Made by a program: the position numbers and the translations under genes. 64,000 bases of DNA from Hydractinia symbiolongicarpus (Eukaryota; Cnidaria; Hydrozoa; Anthoathecata; Hydractiniidae), in the NCBI RefSeq assembly GCF_029227915.1, contig NC_079883.1, positions 29,514,001 through 29,578,000 of the forward strand, written 5' to 3'. Shown here in pieces: positions 48,710-62,177 of this stretch; the stretch's first letter is position 1, and every line of letters starts with the position of its first letter. The notes under the pieces were generated by a model that made no database searches, had not been told where the DNA came from, and saw only the letters and a program-made list of their open reading frames with translations.

Positions 48710-51700
48710 ACTGTGGGACTAATCCTGGTCGTTAGCACGAGCTGAAGAAATAGAGCCATTCTCAAAAACTACATTTCATCGACTTCTTGGCGGTATCAAT
48801 CCGTTGGAGTTACTACGGTTACGTCACATATTCGTACTAACATGTATTTAGCGATAGTATTCTGATATTACTAGGTTGCATCGCCTTTAACAGTGAAACG
48901 ATAGACTGTGGGACTTAATTGAACTGATTTTGGACTTTGACCTTATTAATGTGACAAATGAGCCAGTTTAACTACAAGAAGTAACATTCTTCTTAATTTG
49001 ACTTGATTGCTGGAACTCAGCGATTGCACTGGGCGCTGTGGTAGAGTTTTATTTTAAAAAAAGTTAAATAAGTCATTTTTTACTGTGGGACCAATCCCAG
49101 CCGTTATCGCGTGCTGAAGAAATAGCGACAGTTTCAAAAACTACATTTCATTGACTTTCTAACGGTATCAATCCTTTGAGTTACAACGGTTGCGCTAAAT
49201 ATTCGTCCCCACATGTATTCAGCGATAGTATTTGGATATTACTAGGTTCCATCGCTTTTAACAGTGAAACGTTTGACTGTGGGACTTAATTGAACTGTTT
49301 TTGAACTTTCACCTTATAAATGTGATAAATGAGCCAGTTTGATTACAGGAAGTAACATTCTTCCTAATTTGACTTGATTGCTGGAACTCAGCGATAGCAC
49401 TAGGCGCTGTGGTAGAGTTTTATTTAAAAATTAAGATAAATAAGTCATTTTTCACTGTGGGACCAATCCTAGCCGTTAGTTCGCACTGAAGAAATAGAGA
49501 CACTCTCAAAAACTACATTTCATGGAATTCTTGGCCGTATCAATCCGTTTGAGTTACAACGATTGCGTCACATATTCGTACCAACATGTATTTAGCGATA
49601 TGTTTCTGATATTACTAGGTTGCATGGCCTTTAACAATGAAACGATTAACTGTGGGACTTAATTGAACAAACTTTGGACTGTGACCTTATAAATGTTATA
49701 AATAAGCCAGTTCGACTACTAGAAATAACATTCTTCTTAATTTGACATGATTGCTGGAACTCAGCGATTGCAGTGGGCGCTGTGGTAGGACTTTATTAAA
49801 AAATTTAAATAAAAAATTCATTTTTTACTGTGGGAGCAATCCTAGCCGTTATCGCGAAATAGCGACAGTTTTAAAAGCTACATTTCATTGACTTTCTAAC
49901 GGTATCAATCCATTTGAGTTACAACTGTTGCGTCATATATTAGTCCCAACATATATTTAGCAATAGTATTCGGGTATTACTATATTGCATCGGTTTTAAC
50001 AGTGAAACGTTTGACTGTGGGACTTAATTGAACTGACTCAGGACTGTGACCTTGTAAATTCGATAAATGAACCAATTTGACTACAATAAGTAATATTCTT
50101 CTTAATTTGACTTGATTGCTGAAACTCAGCGATTGCAGTGGGCGCTGTGGTAGAGTTTTATTTAAAAATTAAGTTAAATAAGTCTTTTTTTACTGTGGGA
50201 CTAATCCTGGCCGTTAGCACGCGCTGAAGAAATAGAGACATTCTCAAAAACTACATCTTATCGTCTTCTTGGCGGTATCAATCCGTTTGAGTTACAACGG
50301 TTGTGTCACATATTCGTATCAACATGTATTTAGCGATAGTATTCTGATATTACTAGGTTGAATCGCCTTTAACAGTGAAACGATTGACTGTGGGACTTAA
50401 TTGAACTAACTTTCGACTGTGACCTGATAAATGTTAAAAATGAGCCAGTTTGACTACAAGAAATAACATTCTTCTTAATTTGACACGATTGCTGGAGCTG
50501 AGCGATTACGCTGGGCGCTGTGGTAGCACTTTGTTAAAAAATTAGGATAAATAAGTCATTTTTTACTGTGGGACCAATCCTAGCCGTTAGTTCGCGCTGA
50601 AGAAATAGAGAAAGTTTCAAGAACTACATTTTATTGACTTACTAACGGTGTCAATCCGTTTGAGTTACAACGGTTGCGTCACATATTCGTACCAACATGT
50701 ATTTAGTGTTTTTCTTCCGATATTTCTAAGTTATATCGCTTTTAACAGTGAAACGATTGACGGTGGGAATTAATTGAACTGACTCTGGACTATGTCCTTA
50801 TAAATGTGACAGATGAGCGAATTGGTCTCCAAGGAATAACTTTCTTCTTAATTTGACGTGATGGCTGGAATTCAGCGAGTACATTAGGCTCTGTGGAAGC
50901 GCTTTATTTAAAAATTTAGATAAATAAGTCTTTTCCTACTGTGGGAAAAATCCTGGCCGTTAGCATGAGCTGAATAAAGAGGAACAGTTCCAAAGACTAC
51001 ATTTCTTTGACTTTCTAGCGGTATAAATCCGTTTGAGTTACTACGGTTGCGTCACATATTCGTACCAACATGTATTTAGCGATAGTATTCGGATATTACT
51101 GGGTTGCATCGCTTTTAGCAGTGAAACGTTTGACTGTGGGACTTAATTAAACTGATTTTGGACTTTGACCTTATAAATGTGATAAATGAGCCAGTTTGAC
51201 TACAAGAAATAACATTCTTCTTAATTTGACATGATTGCTGGAACTCAGCGATTACACTGGGCGCTGTGGAAGCGCTTTATTAAAAATTTAAATAAAAAAG
51301 TCATTTTTTACTGTGGGACCAATCCAAGCCGTTAGTTCGCGCTGAAGAAATAGAGAAAGTTTCAAGAACTACATTTTATTGACTTACTAACGGTGTCAAT
51401 CCGTTTGAGTTACAACGGTTGCGTCACATATTCGTACCAACATGTATTTAGTGTTTTTCTTCCGATATTTCTAAGTTATATCGCTTTTAACAGTGAAACG
51501 ATTGACGGTGGGAATTAATTGAACTGACTCTGGACTATGTCCTTATAAATGTGACAGATGAGCGAATTGGTCTCCAAGGAATAACTTTCTTCTTAATTTG
51601 ACGTGATGGCTGGAATTCAGCGAGTACATTAGGCTCTGTGGAAGCGCTTTATTTAAAAATTTAGATAAATAAGTCTTTTCCTACTGTAGGAAAAATCCTG

Positions 51701-54289
51701 GCCGTTAGCATGAGCTGAATAAAGAGGAACAGTTCCAAAGACTACATTTCTTTGACTTTCTAGCGGTATAAATCCGTTTGAGTTACTACGGTTGCGTCAC
51801 ATATTCGTACCAACATGTATTTAGCGATAGTATTCGGATATTACTGGGTTGCATCGCTTTTAGCAGTGAAACGTTTGACTGTGGAACTTAATTAAACTGA
51901 TTTTGGACTTTGACCTTATAAATGTGATAAATGAGCCAGTTTGACTACAAGAAATAACATTCTTCTTAATTTGACATGATTGCTGGAACTCAGCGATTAC
52001 ACTGGGCGCTGTGGAAGCGCTTTATTAAAAATTTAAATAAAAAAGTCATTTTTTACTGTGGGACCAATCCAAGCCGTTAGTTCGCGCTGAAGAAATAGAG
52101 ACAGTTTAAAAAACTACATTTCATTGACTTTCTAACGGTGTCAATCCGTTTAAGTTAGAACGGTTGCGTCACATATTCGTACCAACATGTATTTAGTGAT
52201 TTTTTTCCGATATTACCAAGTTTTATCGCTTTTAACAGTGAAACGATTGACTCTGGGAATTAATTGAACTGATTGTAGACTGTGACCTTATAAATGTGAT
52301 GAATGAGCCAATTGGACTGCATGAAGTAACATTCTTCTTAAATTGAAATGATTGCTGGAATTCAGCGATTACAATAGGCTCTGTGGTAACGTTTTATTAA
52401 AAAATTTAGATAAATAAGTCTTTTTTTACTGTGGGACTAATCCTGGTCGTTAGCACGAGCTGAAGAAATAGAGCCATTCTCAAAAACTACATTTCATCGA
52501 CTTCTTGGCGGTATCAATCCGTTTGAGTTACAACGGTTACGTCACATATTCGTACTAACATGTATTTAGCGATAGTATTCTGATATTACTAGGTTGAATC
52601 GCCTTTAACAGTGAAACGATAGACTGTGGGACTTAATTGAACTGATTTTGGACTTTGACCTTATTAATGTGACAAATGAGCCAGTTTAACTACAAGAAGT
52701 AACATTCTTCTTAATTTGACTTGATTGCTGGAACTCAGCGATTGCACTGGGCGCTGTGGTAGAGTTTTATTTTAAAAAAAGTTAAATAAGTCATTTTTTA
52801 CTGTGGGACCAATCCCAGCCGTTATCGCGTGCTGAAGAAATAGCGACAGTTTCAAAAACTACATTTCATTGACTTTCTAACGGTATCAATCCTTTGAGTT
52901 ACAACGGTTGGGCTAAATATTCGTCCCCACATGTATTCAGCGATAGTATTTGGATATTACTAGGTTCCATCGCTTTTAACAGTGAAACGTTTGACTGTGG
53001 GACTTAATTGAACTGTTTTTGAACTTTCACCTTATAAATGTGATAAATGAGCCAGTTTGATTACAGGAAGTAACATTCTTCCTAATTTGACTTGATTGCT
53101 GGAACTCAGCGATAGCACTAGGCGCTGTGGTAGAGTTTTATTTAAAAATTAAGATAAATAAGTCATTTTTCACTGTGGGACCAATCCTAGCCGTTAGTTC
53201 GCACTGAAGAAATAGAGACACTCTCAAAAACTACATTTCATGGAATTCTTGGCCGTATCAATCCGTTTGAGTTACAACGATTGCGTCACATATTCGTACC
53301 AACATGTATTTAGCGATATGTTTCTGATATTACTAGGTTGCATGGCCTTTAACAATGAAACGATTAACTGTGGGACTTAATTGAACTAACTTTGGACTGT
53401 GACCTTATAAATGTTATAAATAAGCCAGTTCGACTACTAGAAATAACATTCTTCTTAATTTGACATGATTGCTGGAACTCAGCGATTACACTGGGCGCTG
53501 TGGAAGCGCTTTATTAAAAAATTAAGATAAATAAATCATTTTTCTCTGTGGGACCAATCCTAGCCGTTAGTTGGCGTTGAGGAAATAGAGACACTCTCAA
53601 AAACTACATTTCATCGAATTCTTGGCCGTATCAATCCGTTTGAGTTACAACGGTTGCGTCACATATTCGTACCAACATGTATTTAGCGATATTTTTCTGA
53701 TATTACTAGGTTGCATGGCCTTTAACAATGAAACGATTGACTGTGGGACTTAATTGAACTAACTTTGGACTGTGACCTTATAAATGTTATAAATAACCCA
53801 GTTTGACTACAAGAAATAACATTCTTCCTAAATTGACATGATTGCTGGAACTCAGCGATTACACTGGGCGCTGTGGTAGCACTTTATTAAAAATTTAAAT
53901 AAAAAAGTCATTTTTTACTGTGGGGCCAATCCTAGCCGTTATCGCGCGATGAAGAAATAGCTACAGTTTCAAAAACTACATCTCATTGACTTTCTAACCG
54001 TATCAATCCGTTTGAGTTACAACGGTTGCGCCACATATTCGTCACCACATGTATTTAGCGATAGTATTCGGATATTACTAGGTTGCATCGCTTTTAACAG
54101 TGAAACGTTTGACTGTGGGACTTTACTGAACTGATTTTGGACTTTGACCTTATAAATGTGATAAATGAGCCAGTTTGACTACAAGAAATAACACTCTTCT
54201 TAATTTGACATAATTGCTGGAACTCAGCGATTACACTTGGCTCTGTGGAAGCGCTTTATTAAAAACTTAAGATAAATAAGTCATTTTTC
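48710..54289. repeat. Array block 12: 15 monomers with 10-mer offset copy
   Basis: The order is B G H' A B C D C D E B G H' H J. The trio B-G-H' at about 48780-49760 recurs at about 52500-53480 (offset 3718 bp, ten monomers), sharing GCGTGCTGAAG, CATCGCTTTTAACAG after TAGGTTC, and ATGGAATTCTTGG. A C-D dimer is duplicated inside it, about 50610-51355 and 51356-52100, at an offset of 745 bp. Type J (GCGCCACATATTCGTCACC) first appears at about 54.0 kb. Confidence 0.75.
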
Positions 54290-54675
54290 ACTGTCAGACT
54301 AATCCTAGCCGTTAGTTCGCGCTGAAGAAATAGAGACACTCTCAAAAGTTACATTTCATCGAATTCTTGGCCGTATCAATCCGTTTGAGTTACAACGGTT
54401 GCGTCACATATTCGTATCAACATGTATTTAGCGATAGTATTCTGATATTACTAGGTTGCATCGCCTTTAACAGTGAAACGATTGACTGTGGGACTTAATT
54501 GAACTAACTTTCGACTGTGACCTGATAAATGTTAAAAATGAACCAGTTTGACTACAAGAAATAACATTCTTCTTAATTTGACACGATTGCTGGAGCTGAG
54601 CGATTACGCTGGGCGCTGTGGTAGCACTTTATTAAAAAATTTAAATAAAAAAGTCATTTTTTACTGTGGGACCAA

Positions 54676-54690
54676 TCCTAGCAGGGTATT
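54676..54690. other. Out-of-phase junction in a B/A composite
   Basis: The head word CCAATCCTAGC joins directly to AGGGTATTCGGGTATT, skipping the rest of the head and the conserved box. The box spacing across it is 622 bp (54387 to 55009), about 122 bp less than two monomers. An open frame at 54548-54751 spans the join by chance. Confidence 0.75.
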
Positions 54691-56398
54691 CGGGTATTAT
54701 TATATTGCATCGCTTTTAACAGTGAAACGTTTGACTGTGGGACTTAATTGAACTGATTCTGGACTGTGACCTTGTAAATTCGATAAATGTACCAATTTGA
54801 CTACAATAAGTAATATTCATCTTAATTTGACTTGATTGCTGAAACTCAGCGATTGCAGTGGGCGCTGTGGTAGAGTTTTATTTAAAAATTAAGTTAAATA
54901 AGTCTTTTTTTACTGTGGGACTAATCCTGGCCGTTAGCACGCGCTGAAGAAATAGAGACATTCTCAAAAACTACCTCTCATTGACTTTCTAACGGTATCA
55001 ATCCATTTGAGTTACAACGGTTGCGTCACATATTCGAACCAACATGTATTTAGCGATAGTATTCTGATGTTGCTAAGTTGCATCGCCTTTAACAGTGAAG
55101 CGTTGGACTGTGAGACTTAATTGAACTGATTCTGGACTGTGACCTTGTAAATGCGATAAATGAGCCAATTGGGCTCCAAGGAATATCATTCTTCTTAATT
55201 CGACATGATTTCTGGAATTCAGCGAGTACACTAGGCTCTGTGGTAGTGCTTTATTAAAAAATTTAGATAAATAAGTCTTTTTTACTGTGGGACTAATCCT
55301 GGTCGTTAGCACGCGCTGAAGAAATAGAGCCATTCTCAAAAACTACATTTCATCGACTTCTTGGCGGTATCAATCCGTTTGAGTTACAACGGTTACGTCA
55401 CATATTCGTACCAACATGTATTTAGCGATAGTATTCTGATATTACTAGGTTGCATCGCCTTTAACAGTGAAACGATTGACTGTTGGACTTAATTGAACTG
55501 ATTTTGGACTTCGACCTTATTATTGTGACAAATGAGCCAGTTTAACTACAAGAAGTAACATTCTTCTTAATTTGACTTGATTGCTGGAACTCAGCGATTG
55601 CTCTGGGCGCTGTGGTAGAGTTTTATTTAAAAAAAGTTAAATAAGTCATTTCTTACTGTGGGACCAATCCCAGCCGTTATCGCGCGCTGAAGAAATAGCG
55701 ACAGTTTCAAAAACTACATTTCATTGACTTTCTAACGGTATCAATCCTTTGAGTTACAACGGTTGCGCGAAATATTCGTCCCCACATGTATTCAGCGATA
55801 GTATTTGGATATTACTAGGTTGCATCGCTTTTAACAGTGAAACGTTTGACTGTGGGACTTAATTGAACTGATTTTGGACTTTCACCTTATAAATGTGATA
55901 AATGAGCCAGTTTAATTACAGGAAGTAACATTCTTCCTAATTTGACTTGATTGCTGGAACTCAGCGATAGCACTAGGCGCTGTGGTAGAGTTTTATTTAA
56001 AAATTAAGATAAATAAGTCATTTTTCACTGTGGGACCAATCCTAGCCGTTAGTTCGCACTGAAGAAATAGAGACACTCTCAAAAACTACATTTTATGGAA
56101 TTCTTGGCCGTATCAATCCGTTTGAGTTACAACGGTTGCGTCACATATTCGTACCAACATGTATTTAGCGATATTTTTCTGATATTACTAGGTTGCATGT
56201 CCTTTAACAATGAAACGATTGACTGTGGGACTTAATTGAACTAACTTTGGACTGTTACCTTATAAATGTTATAAATAACCCAGTTTGACTACAAGAAATA
56301 ACATTCTTCCTAATTTGACATGATTGCTGGAACTCAGCGATTACACTGGGCGCTGTGGTAGCACTTTATTAAAAATTTAAATAAAAAAGTCATTTTTT

Positions 56399-56771
56399 AC
56401 TGTGGGGCCAATCCTAGCCGTTATCGCGCGATGAAGAAATAGCTACAGTTTCAAAAACTACATCTCATTGACTTTCTAACGGTATCAATCCGTTTGAGTT
56501 GCAACGGTTGCGCCACATATTCGTCACCACATGTATTTAGCGATAGTATTCGGATATTACTAGGTTGAATCGCTTTTAACAGTGAAACGTTTGACTGTGG
56601 GACTTTACTGAACTGATTTTGGACTTTGACCTTATAAATGTGATAAATGAGCCAGTTTGTCTACAAGAAATAACATTCTTCTTAATTTGACATAATTGCT
56701 GGAACTCAGCGATTACACTTGGCGCTGTGGAAGCGCTTTATTAAAAAATTAAGATAAATAAGTCATTTTTC
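56399..56771. repeat. Exemplar monomer type J
   Basis: 373 bp. Type J is marked by a GCGCGATGAAGAAATAGC head in this copy, GCGCCACATATTCGTCACC, ACATGTATTTAGCGATAG and GTATTCGGATATTAC. It is found only from about 54.0 kb rightwards. It may be a local derivative of the G-like second monomer at 1.8 kb, which shares CCCCACATG and GTATTCGGATATTAC. Confidence 0.6.
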
Positions 56772-59700
56772 ACTGTGGGACTAATCCCAGCCGTTAGTTC
56801 GCGCTGAAGAAATAGAGACACTCTCAAAAGCTACATTTCATCGAATTCTTGGCCGTATCAATCCGTTTGAGTTACAACGGTTGCGCCACATACTCCTCAC
56901 CACATGTATTTAGCGATAGTATTCGGATATTACTAGGTTGCATCGACTTTAAAAGTGAAACGATCGACTGTGGGACTTAATTGAACTGATTTTGGACTTT
57001 GACCTTATAAATGTGATAAATGAGCCAGTTTTACTAGAAGAAGTAACAGTCTTCTTAATTTGACTTGATTGCTGGAACTCAGCGATTGCACTGGTCGCTG
57101 TGGTAGAGTTTTATTTAAAAAAACTTAAATAAGTCATTTTTTACTGTGGGACCAATCCTAGCCGTTATCGCGCGCTGAAGAAATAGCGACAGTTTCAGAA
57201 ACTACATTTCATTGACTTTCTAACGGTATCAATCCTTTGAGTTACAACAGTTGCGCGAAATATTCGTCCCCACATGTATTCAGCGATAGTATTTGGATAT
57301 TACTAGGTTGCATCGCTTTTAACAGTGAAACGTTTGACTGTGGGACTTAATTGAACTGTTTTTGAACTTTGACCTTATAAATGTGATAAATGAGCCAGTT
57401 TGATTACAGGAAGAAACATTCTTCCTAATTTGACTTGATTGCTGGAACTCAGCGAGTACACTAGGCTCTGTGGTAGTGCTTTATTTAAAAATTTAGATAA
57501 ATAGTTCTTTTTTTACTGTGGGACTAATACTGGCCGTTAGCACGCGCTGAAGAAATAGAGACATTCTCAAAAACTACATTTCATCGACTTCTGGCCGGTA
57601 TCAATCCGTTTGAGTTACAACGGTTGCGTCACATATTCGTACCAACATGTATTTAGCGATAGTATTCGGATATTACTAGGTTGCATCGTTTTTAACAGCA
57701 AAACGTTTGACTGTGGGATTTAATTGAACTGATTTTGGACTTTGACCTTATAAATGTGATAAATGAGCCAGTTTGACTACAAGAAATAGCATTCTTCTTA
57801 ATTTGACATGATTGCTGGAGCTCCGCGATTACACTGGGCACTGTGGTAACTCTTTGTTAAAAGATTAAGATAATTAAGTCAGCTTTTATTGTGGGACCAA
57901 TCCTAGCCGTTACTTCGCGCTGAAGAAATGGAGACAGTTTCAAAAACTACATTTCATTGACTTTCTAACGGTATCAATCCTTTGAGTTACAACAGTTGCG
58001 CGAAATATTCGTCCCCACATGTATTCAGCGATAGTATTTGGATATTACTAGGTTGCATCGCTTTTAACAGTGAAACGTTTGACTGTGGGACTTAATTGAA
58101 CTGTTTTTAAACTTTGACCTTATAAATGTGATAAATGAGCCAGTTTGATTACAGGAAGTAACATTCTTCCTAATTTGACTTGATTGCTGGAACTCAGCGA
58201 TAGCACTGGGCGCTGTGGTAGAATTTTATTTAAAAATTAAGTTAAATAAGTCATTTTTTACTGTGGGATCAATCCCAGCCGTTAGTTCGCGCTGAAGAAA
58301 TAGAGACAGTTTCAAAAACTACATTTCATTGACTTTCTAACGGTGTCAATCCGTTTGAGTTAGAAGGATTGCGTCACATACTCGTATCAACATGTACTTA
58401 GTGATTTTTTTCCGATATTTCTAAGTTGTATCGCTTTTAACACTGAAACGATTGACTCTGGGAATTAATTGAACTGATTCTGGACTGTGACCTTATAAAT
58501 GCGATAAATGGGCCAAATGGGCTCCAAGGAATAACATTCTTCTTAATTCGACATGATTGCTGGAATTCAGCGAGTACACTAGGCTCTGTGGTAGTGCTTT
58601 ATTTAAAAATTTAGATAAATAGCTCTTTTTTTACTGTGGGACTAATACTGGCCGTTAGCACGCGCTGAAGAAATAGAGACATTCTCAAAAACTACATTTC
58701 ATCGACTTCTGGCCGGTATTAATCCGTTTGAGTTACAACGGTTGCGTCACATATTCGTACCAACATGTATTTAGCGATAGTATTCGGATATTACTAGGTT
58801 GCATCGTTTTTAACAGCGAAACGTTTGACTGTGGGATTTAATTGAACTGATTTTGGACTTTGACCTTATAAATGTGATAAATGAGCCAGTTTGACTACAA
58901 GAAATAGCATTCTTCTTAATTTGACATGATTGCTGGAGCTCCGCGATTACACTGGGCACTGTGGTAACTCTTTGTTAAAAGATTAAGATAACTTAGTCAG
59001 CTTTTACTGTGGGACCAATCCTAGCCGTTAGTTCGCGCTGAAGAAATAGAGACAGTTTCAAAAACTACATTTCATTGACTTTATAACGGTGTCAATCCGC
59101 TTGAGTTACAACGGTTGCGTCACATATTCGTACCAACATGTATTTAGTGATTTTCTTCCAAATTTTAATAAGTTGTATTGCTTTTAACAGTTAAACGATT
59201 GACTCTGGGAATTAATTGAACTGATTTTGGACTTTGACCTTATAAATGTGATAAATGAGCCAATTGGGCTCCAAGAAATAACATTCTTCTTAATTTGACA
59301 TGATTGCTGGAACTCAGCGAATACACTGTGCCCTGTGGCAGCGCTTTATTAAAAATTTAAATAAAAAAGTCATTTTTTACTGTGGGACCAATCCAAGCCG
59401 TTAGTTCGCGCTGAAGAAATAGAGACAGTTTAAAAAACTACATTTCATTGACTTTCTAACGGTGTCAATCCGTTTGAGTTAGAACGGTTGCGTCACATAT
59501 TCGTACCAACATGTATTTAGTGATTTTTTTCCGATATTACCAAGTTGTATCGCTTTTAACAGTGAAACGATTGACTCTGGGAATTAATTGAACTGATTCT
59601 AGACTGTGACCTTATAAATGTGATGAATGAGCCAATTGGACTGCATGAAGTAACATTCTTCTTAAATCGACATGATTGCTGGAATTCAGCGATTACAATA

Positions 59701-62145
59701 GGCTCTGTGGTAGCGTTTTATATAAAAATTTAGATAAATAAGTCTTTTTTTACTGTAGGACCAATCCTGGCCGTTAGCACGCACTGAAGAAATAGAGACA
59801 TTCCCAAAAACTTCATTTCATTGACTTCTTGGCAGTATCAATCCGTTTGAGTTACAACGGTTGCGTCACATATTCGTACCAACCTGTATTTAGTGATATC
59901 TTTCCGATATTACTAAGTTATATTGCTTTTAACAGTGAAACGATTGACTGTGGAACTTAATTGAACTAACTTTAGACTGTGACCTTATAAATGTGATAAG
60001 TGAGCCAACTGGAACCAAGAAGTAACATTCTTCTTAATTTTACATGATTGCTGGAACTCAGCGTTTACACTGGGCGCTGTTGTAGCACTTTATTTAAAAA
60101 TTTAAATAAAAAGGTCATTTTTTACTGTGGGACCAATCCTAGCCGTTATCGCGCGCTGAAGAAATAGCGACAGCTTCAAAAACTACCTCTCATTGACTTT
60201 CTAACGGCATCAATCCATTTGAGTTACAACGGTTGCGTCACATATTCGAACCAACATGTATTTAGCGATAGTATTCTGATGTTGCTAGGTTGCATCGCCT
60301 TTAACAGTGAAGCGTTGGACTGTGAGACTTAATTGAACTGATTCTGGACTGTGACCTTGTAAACGCGATAAATGAGCCAATTGGGCTCCAAGGAATATCA
60401 TTCTTCTTAATTCGACATGATTTCTGGAATTCAGCGAGTACACTAGGCTCTGTGGTAGTGCTTTATTAAAAAATTTAGATAAATAAGTCTTTTTTACTGT
60501 GGGACTAATCCTGGTCGTTAGCACGCGCTGAAGAAATAGAGCCATTCTCAAAAACTACATTTCATCGACTTCTTGGCGGTATCAATCCGTTTGAGTTACA
60601 ACGGTTACGTCACATATTCGTACCAACATGTATTTAGCGATAGTATTCTGATATTACTAGGTTGCATCGCCTTTAACAGTGAAACGATTGACTGTGGGAC
60701 TTAATTGAACTGATTTTGGACTTTGACCTTATTATTGTGACAAATGAGCCAGTTTAACTACAAGAAGTAACATTCTTCTTAATTTGACTTGATTGCTGGA
60801 ACTCAGCGATTGCTCTGGGCGCTGTGGTAGAGTTTTATTTAAAAAAAGTTAAATAAGTCATTTCTTACTGTGGGACCAATCCCAGCCGTTATCGCGCGCT
60901 GAAGAAATAGCGACAGTTTCAAAAACTACATTTCATTGACTTTCTAACGGTATCAATCCTTTGAGTTACAACGGTTGCGCGAAATATTCGTCCCCACATG
61001 TATTCAGCGATAATATTTGGATATTACTAGGTTGCATCGCTTTTAACAGTGAAACGTTTGACTGTGGGACTTAATTGAACTGATTTTGGACTTTCACCTT
61101 ATAAATGTGATAAATGAGCCAGTTTAATTACAGGAAGTAACATTCTTCCTAATTTGACTTGATTGCTGGAACTCAGCGATAGCACTAGGCGCTGTGGTAG
61201 AGTTTTATTTAAAAATTAAGATAAATAAGTCATTTTTCACTGTGGGACCAATCCTAGCCGTTAGTTCGCACTGAAGAAATAGAGACACTCTCAAAAACTA
61301 CATTTGATGGAATTCTTGGCCGTATCAATCCGTTTGAGTTACAACGGTTGCGTCACATATTCGTACCAACATGTATTTAGCGATATTTTTCTGATATTAC
61401 TAGGTTGCATGGCCTTTAACAATGAAACGATTGACTGTGGGACTTAATTGAACTAACTTTGGACTGTTACCTTATAAATGTTATAAATAACCCAGTTTGA
61501 CTACAAGAAATAACATTCTTCCTAATTTGACATGATTGCTGGAACTCAGCGATTACACTGGGCGCTGTGGTAGCGCTTTATTAAAAAATTAAGATAAATA
61601 AGTCATTTTTCACTGTGGGACTAATCCTAGCCGTTAGTGCGCGCTGACGAAATAGAGACACTCTCAAAAGCTACATTTCATCGAATTCTTGGCCGTATCA
61701 ATCCGTTTGAGTTACAACGGTTGCGCCACATACTCCTCACCACATGTATTTAGCGATAGTATTCGGATATTACTAGGTTGCATCGACTTTAAAAGTGAAA
61801 CGATCGACTGTGGGACTTAATTGAACTGATTTTGGACTTTGACCTTATAAATGTGATAAATGAGCCAGTTTTACTACAAGAAGTAACAGTCTTCTTAATT
61901 TGACTTGATTGCTGGAACTCAGCGATTGCACTGGTCGCTGTGGTAGAGTTTTATTTAAAAAAACTTAAATAAGTCATTTTTAACTGTGGGACCCATCCCA
62001 GCCGTTATCGCGCGCTGAAGAAATAGCGACAGTTTCAGAAACTACATTTCATTGACTTTCTAACGGTATCAATCCTTTGAGTTACAACAGTTGCGCGAAA
62101 TATTCGTCCCCACATGTATTCAGCGATAGTATTTGGATATTACTA

Positions 62146-62169
62146 CATATATTACTACATACTATATTA
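62146..62169. other. 24-bp filler at an out-of-phase junction
   Basis: After GGATATTACTA of a type G monomer come 24 bases not found in the monomer, made of two imperfect re-copies of the adjacent ATATTACTAC word, and then the CATTTTTTACTGTGGG start of a type E monomer. Box spacing across it is only 196 bp (62079 to 62275). Confidence 0.8.
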
Positions 62170-62177
62170 CATTTTTT

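Larger units (their letters stand above)
54290..62177. repeat. Array block 13: I-B-G-H-J region with long-offset copy
   Basis: By anchor order the types are B/A composite, I B G H J J G, a D-like, G, E-like, D-like, C/E-like, then E F I B G H J G. About 54980-56350 matches 60190-61570 at an offset of 5212 bp; beyond that the offset is 4840, because the right copy lacks one monomer. A trimer at about 57460-57930 recurs at 58580-59050 (offset 1118) with CTTCTGGCCGG, AGCTCCGCG and GTAACTCTTTG as shared marks. Phase breaks lie near 54682 and at 62146-62169. Confidence 0.72.

Noticed and set aside
54548-54751. 67-codon plus-strand frame
   Set aside because: It spans the out-of-phase junction near 54682, so it is a chance fusion of two monomer fragments.
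62141-62170. Transposon footprint or target-site duplication
   Set aside because: The 24 bp are slipped copies of the neighbouring ATATTACTAC word, and the monomer is not continuous across them, so it is a filler at a join and not an insertion.
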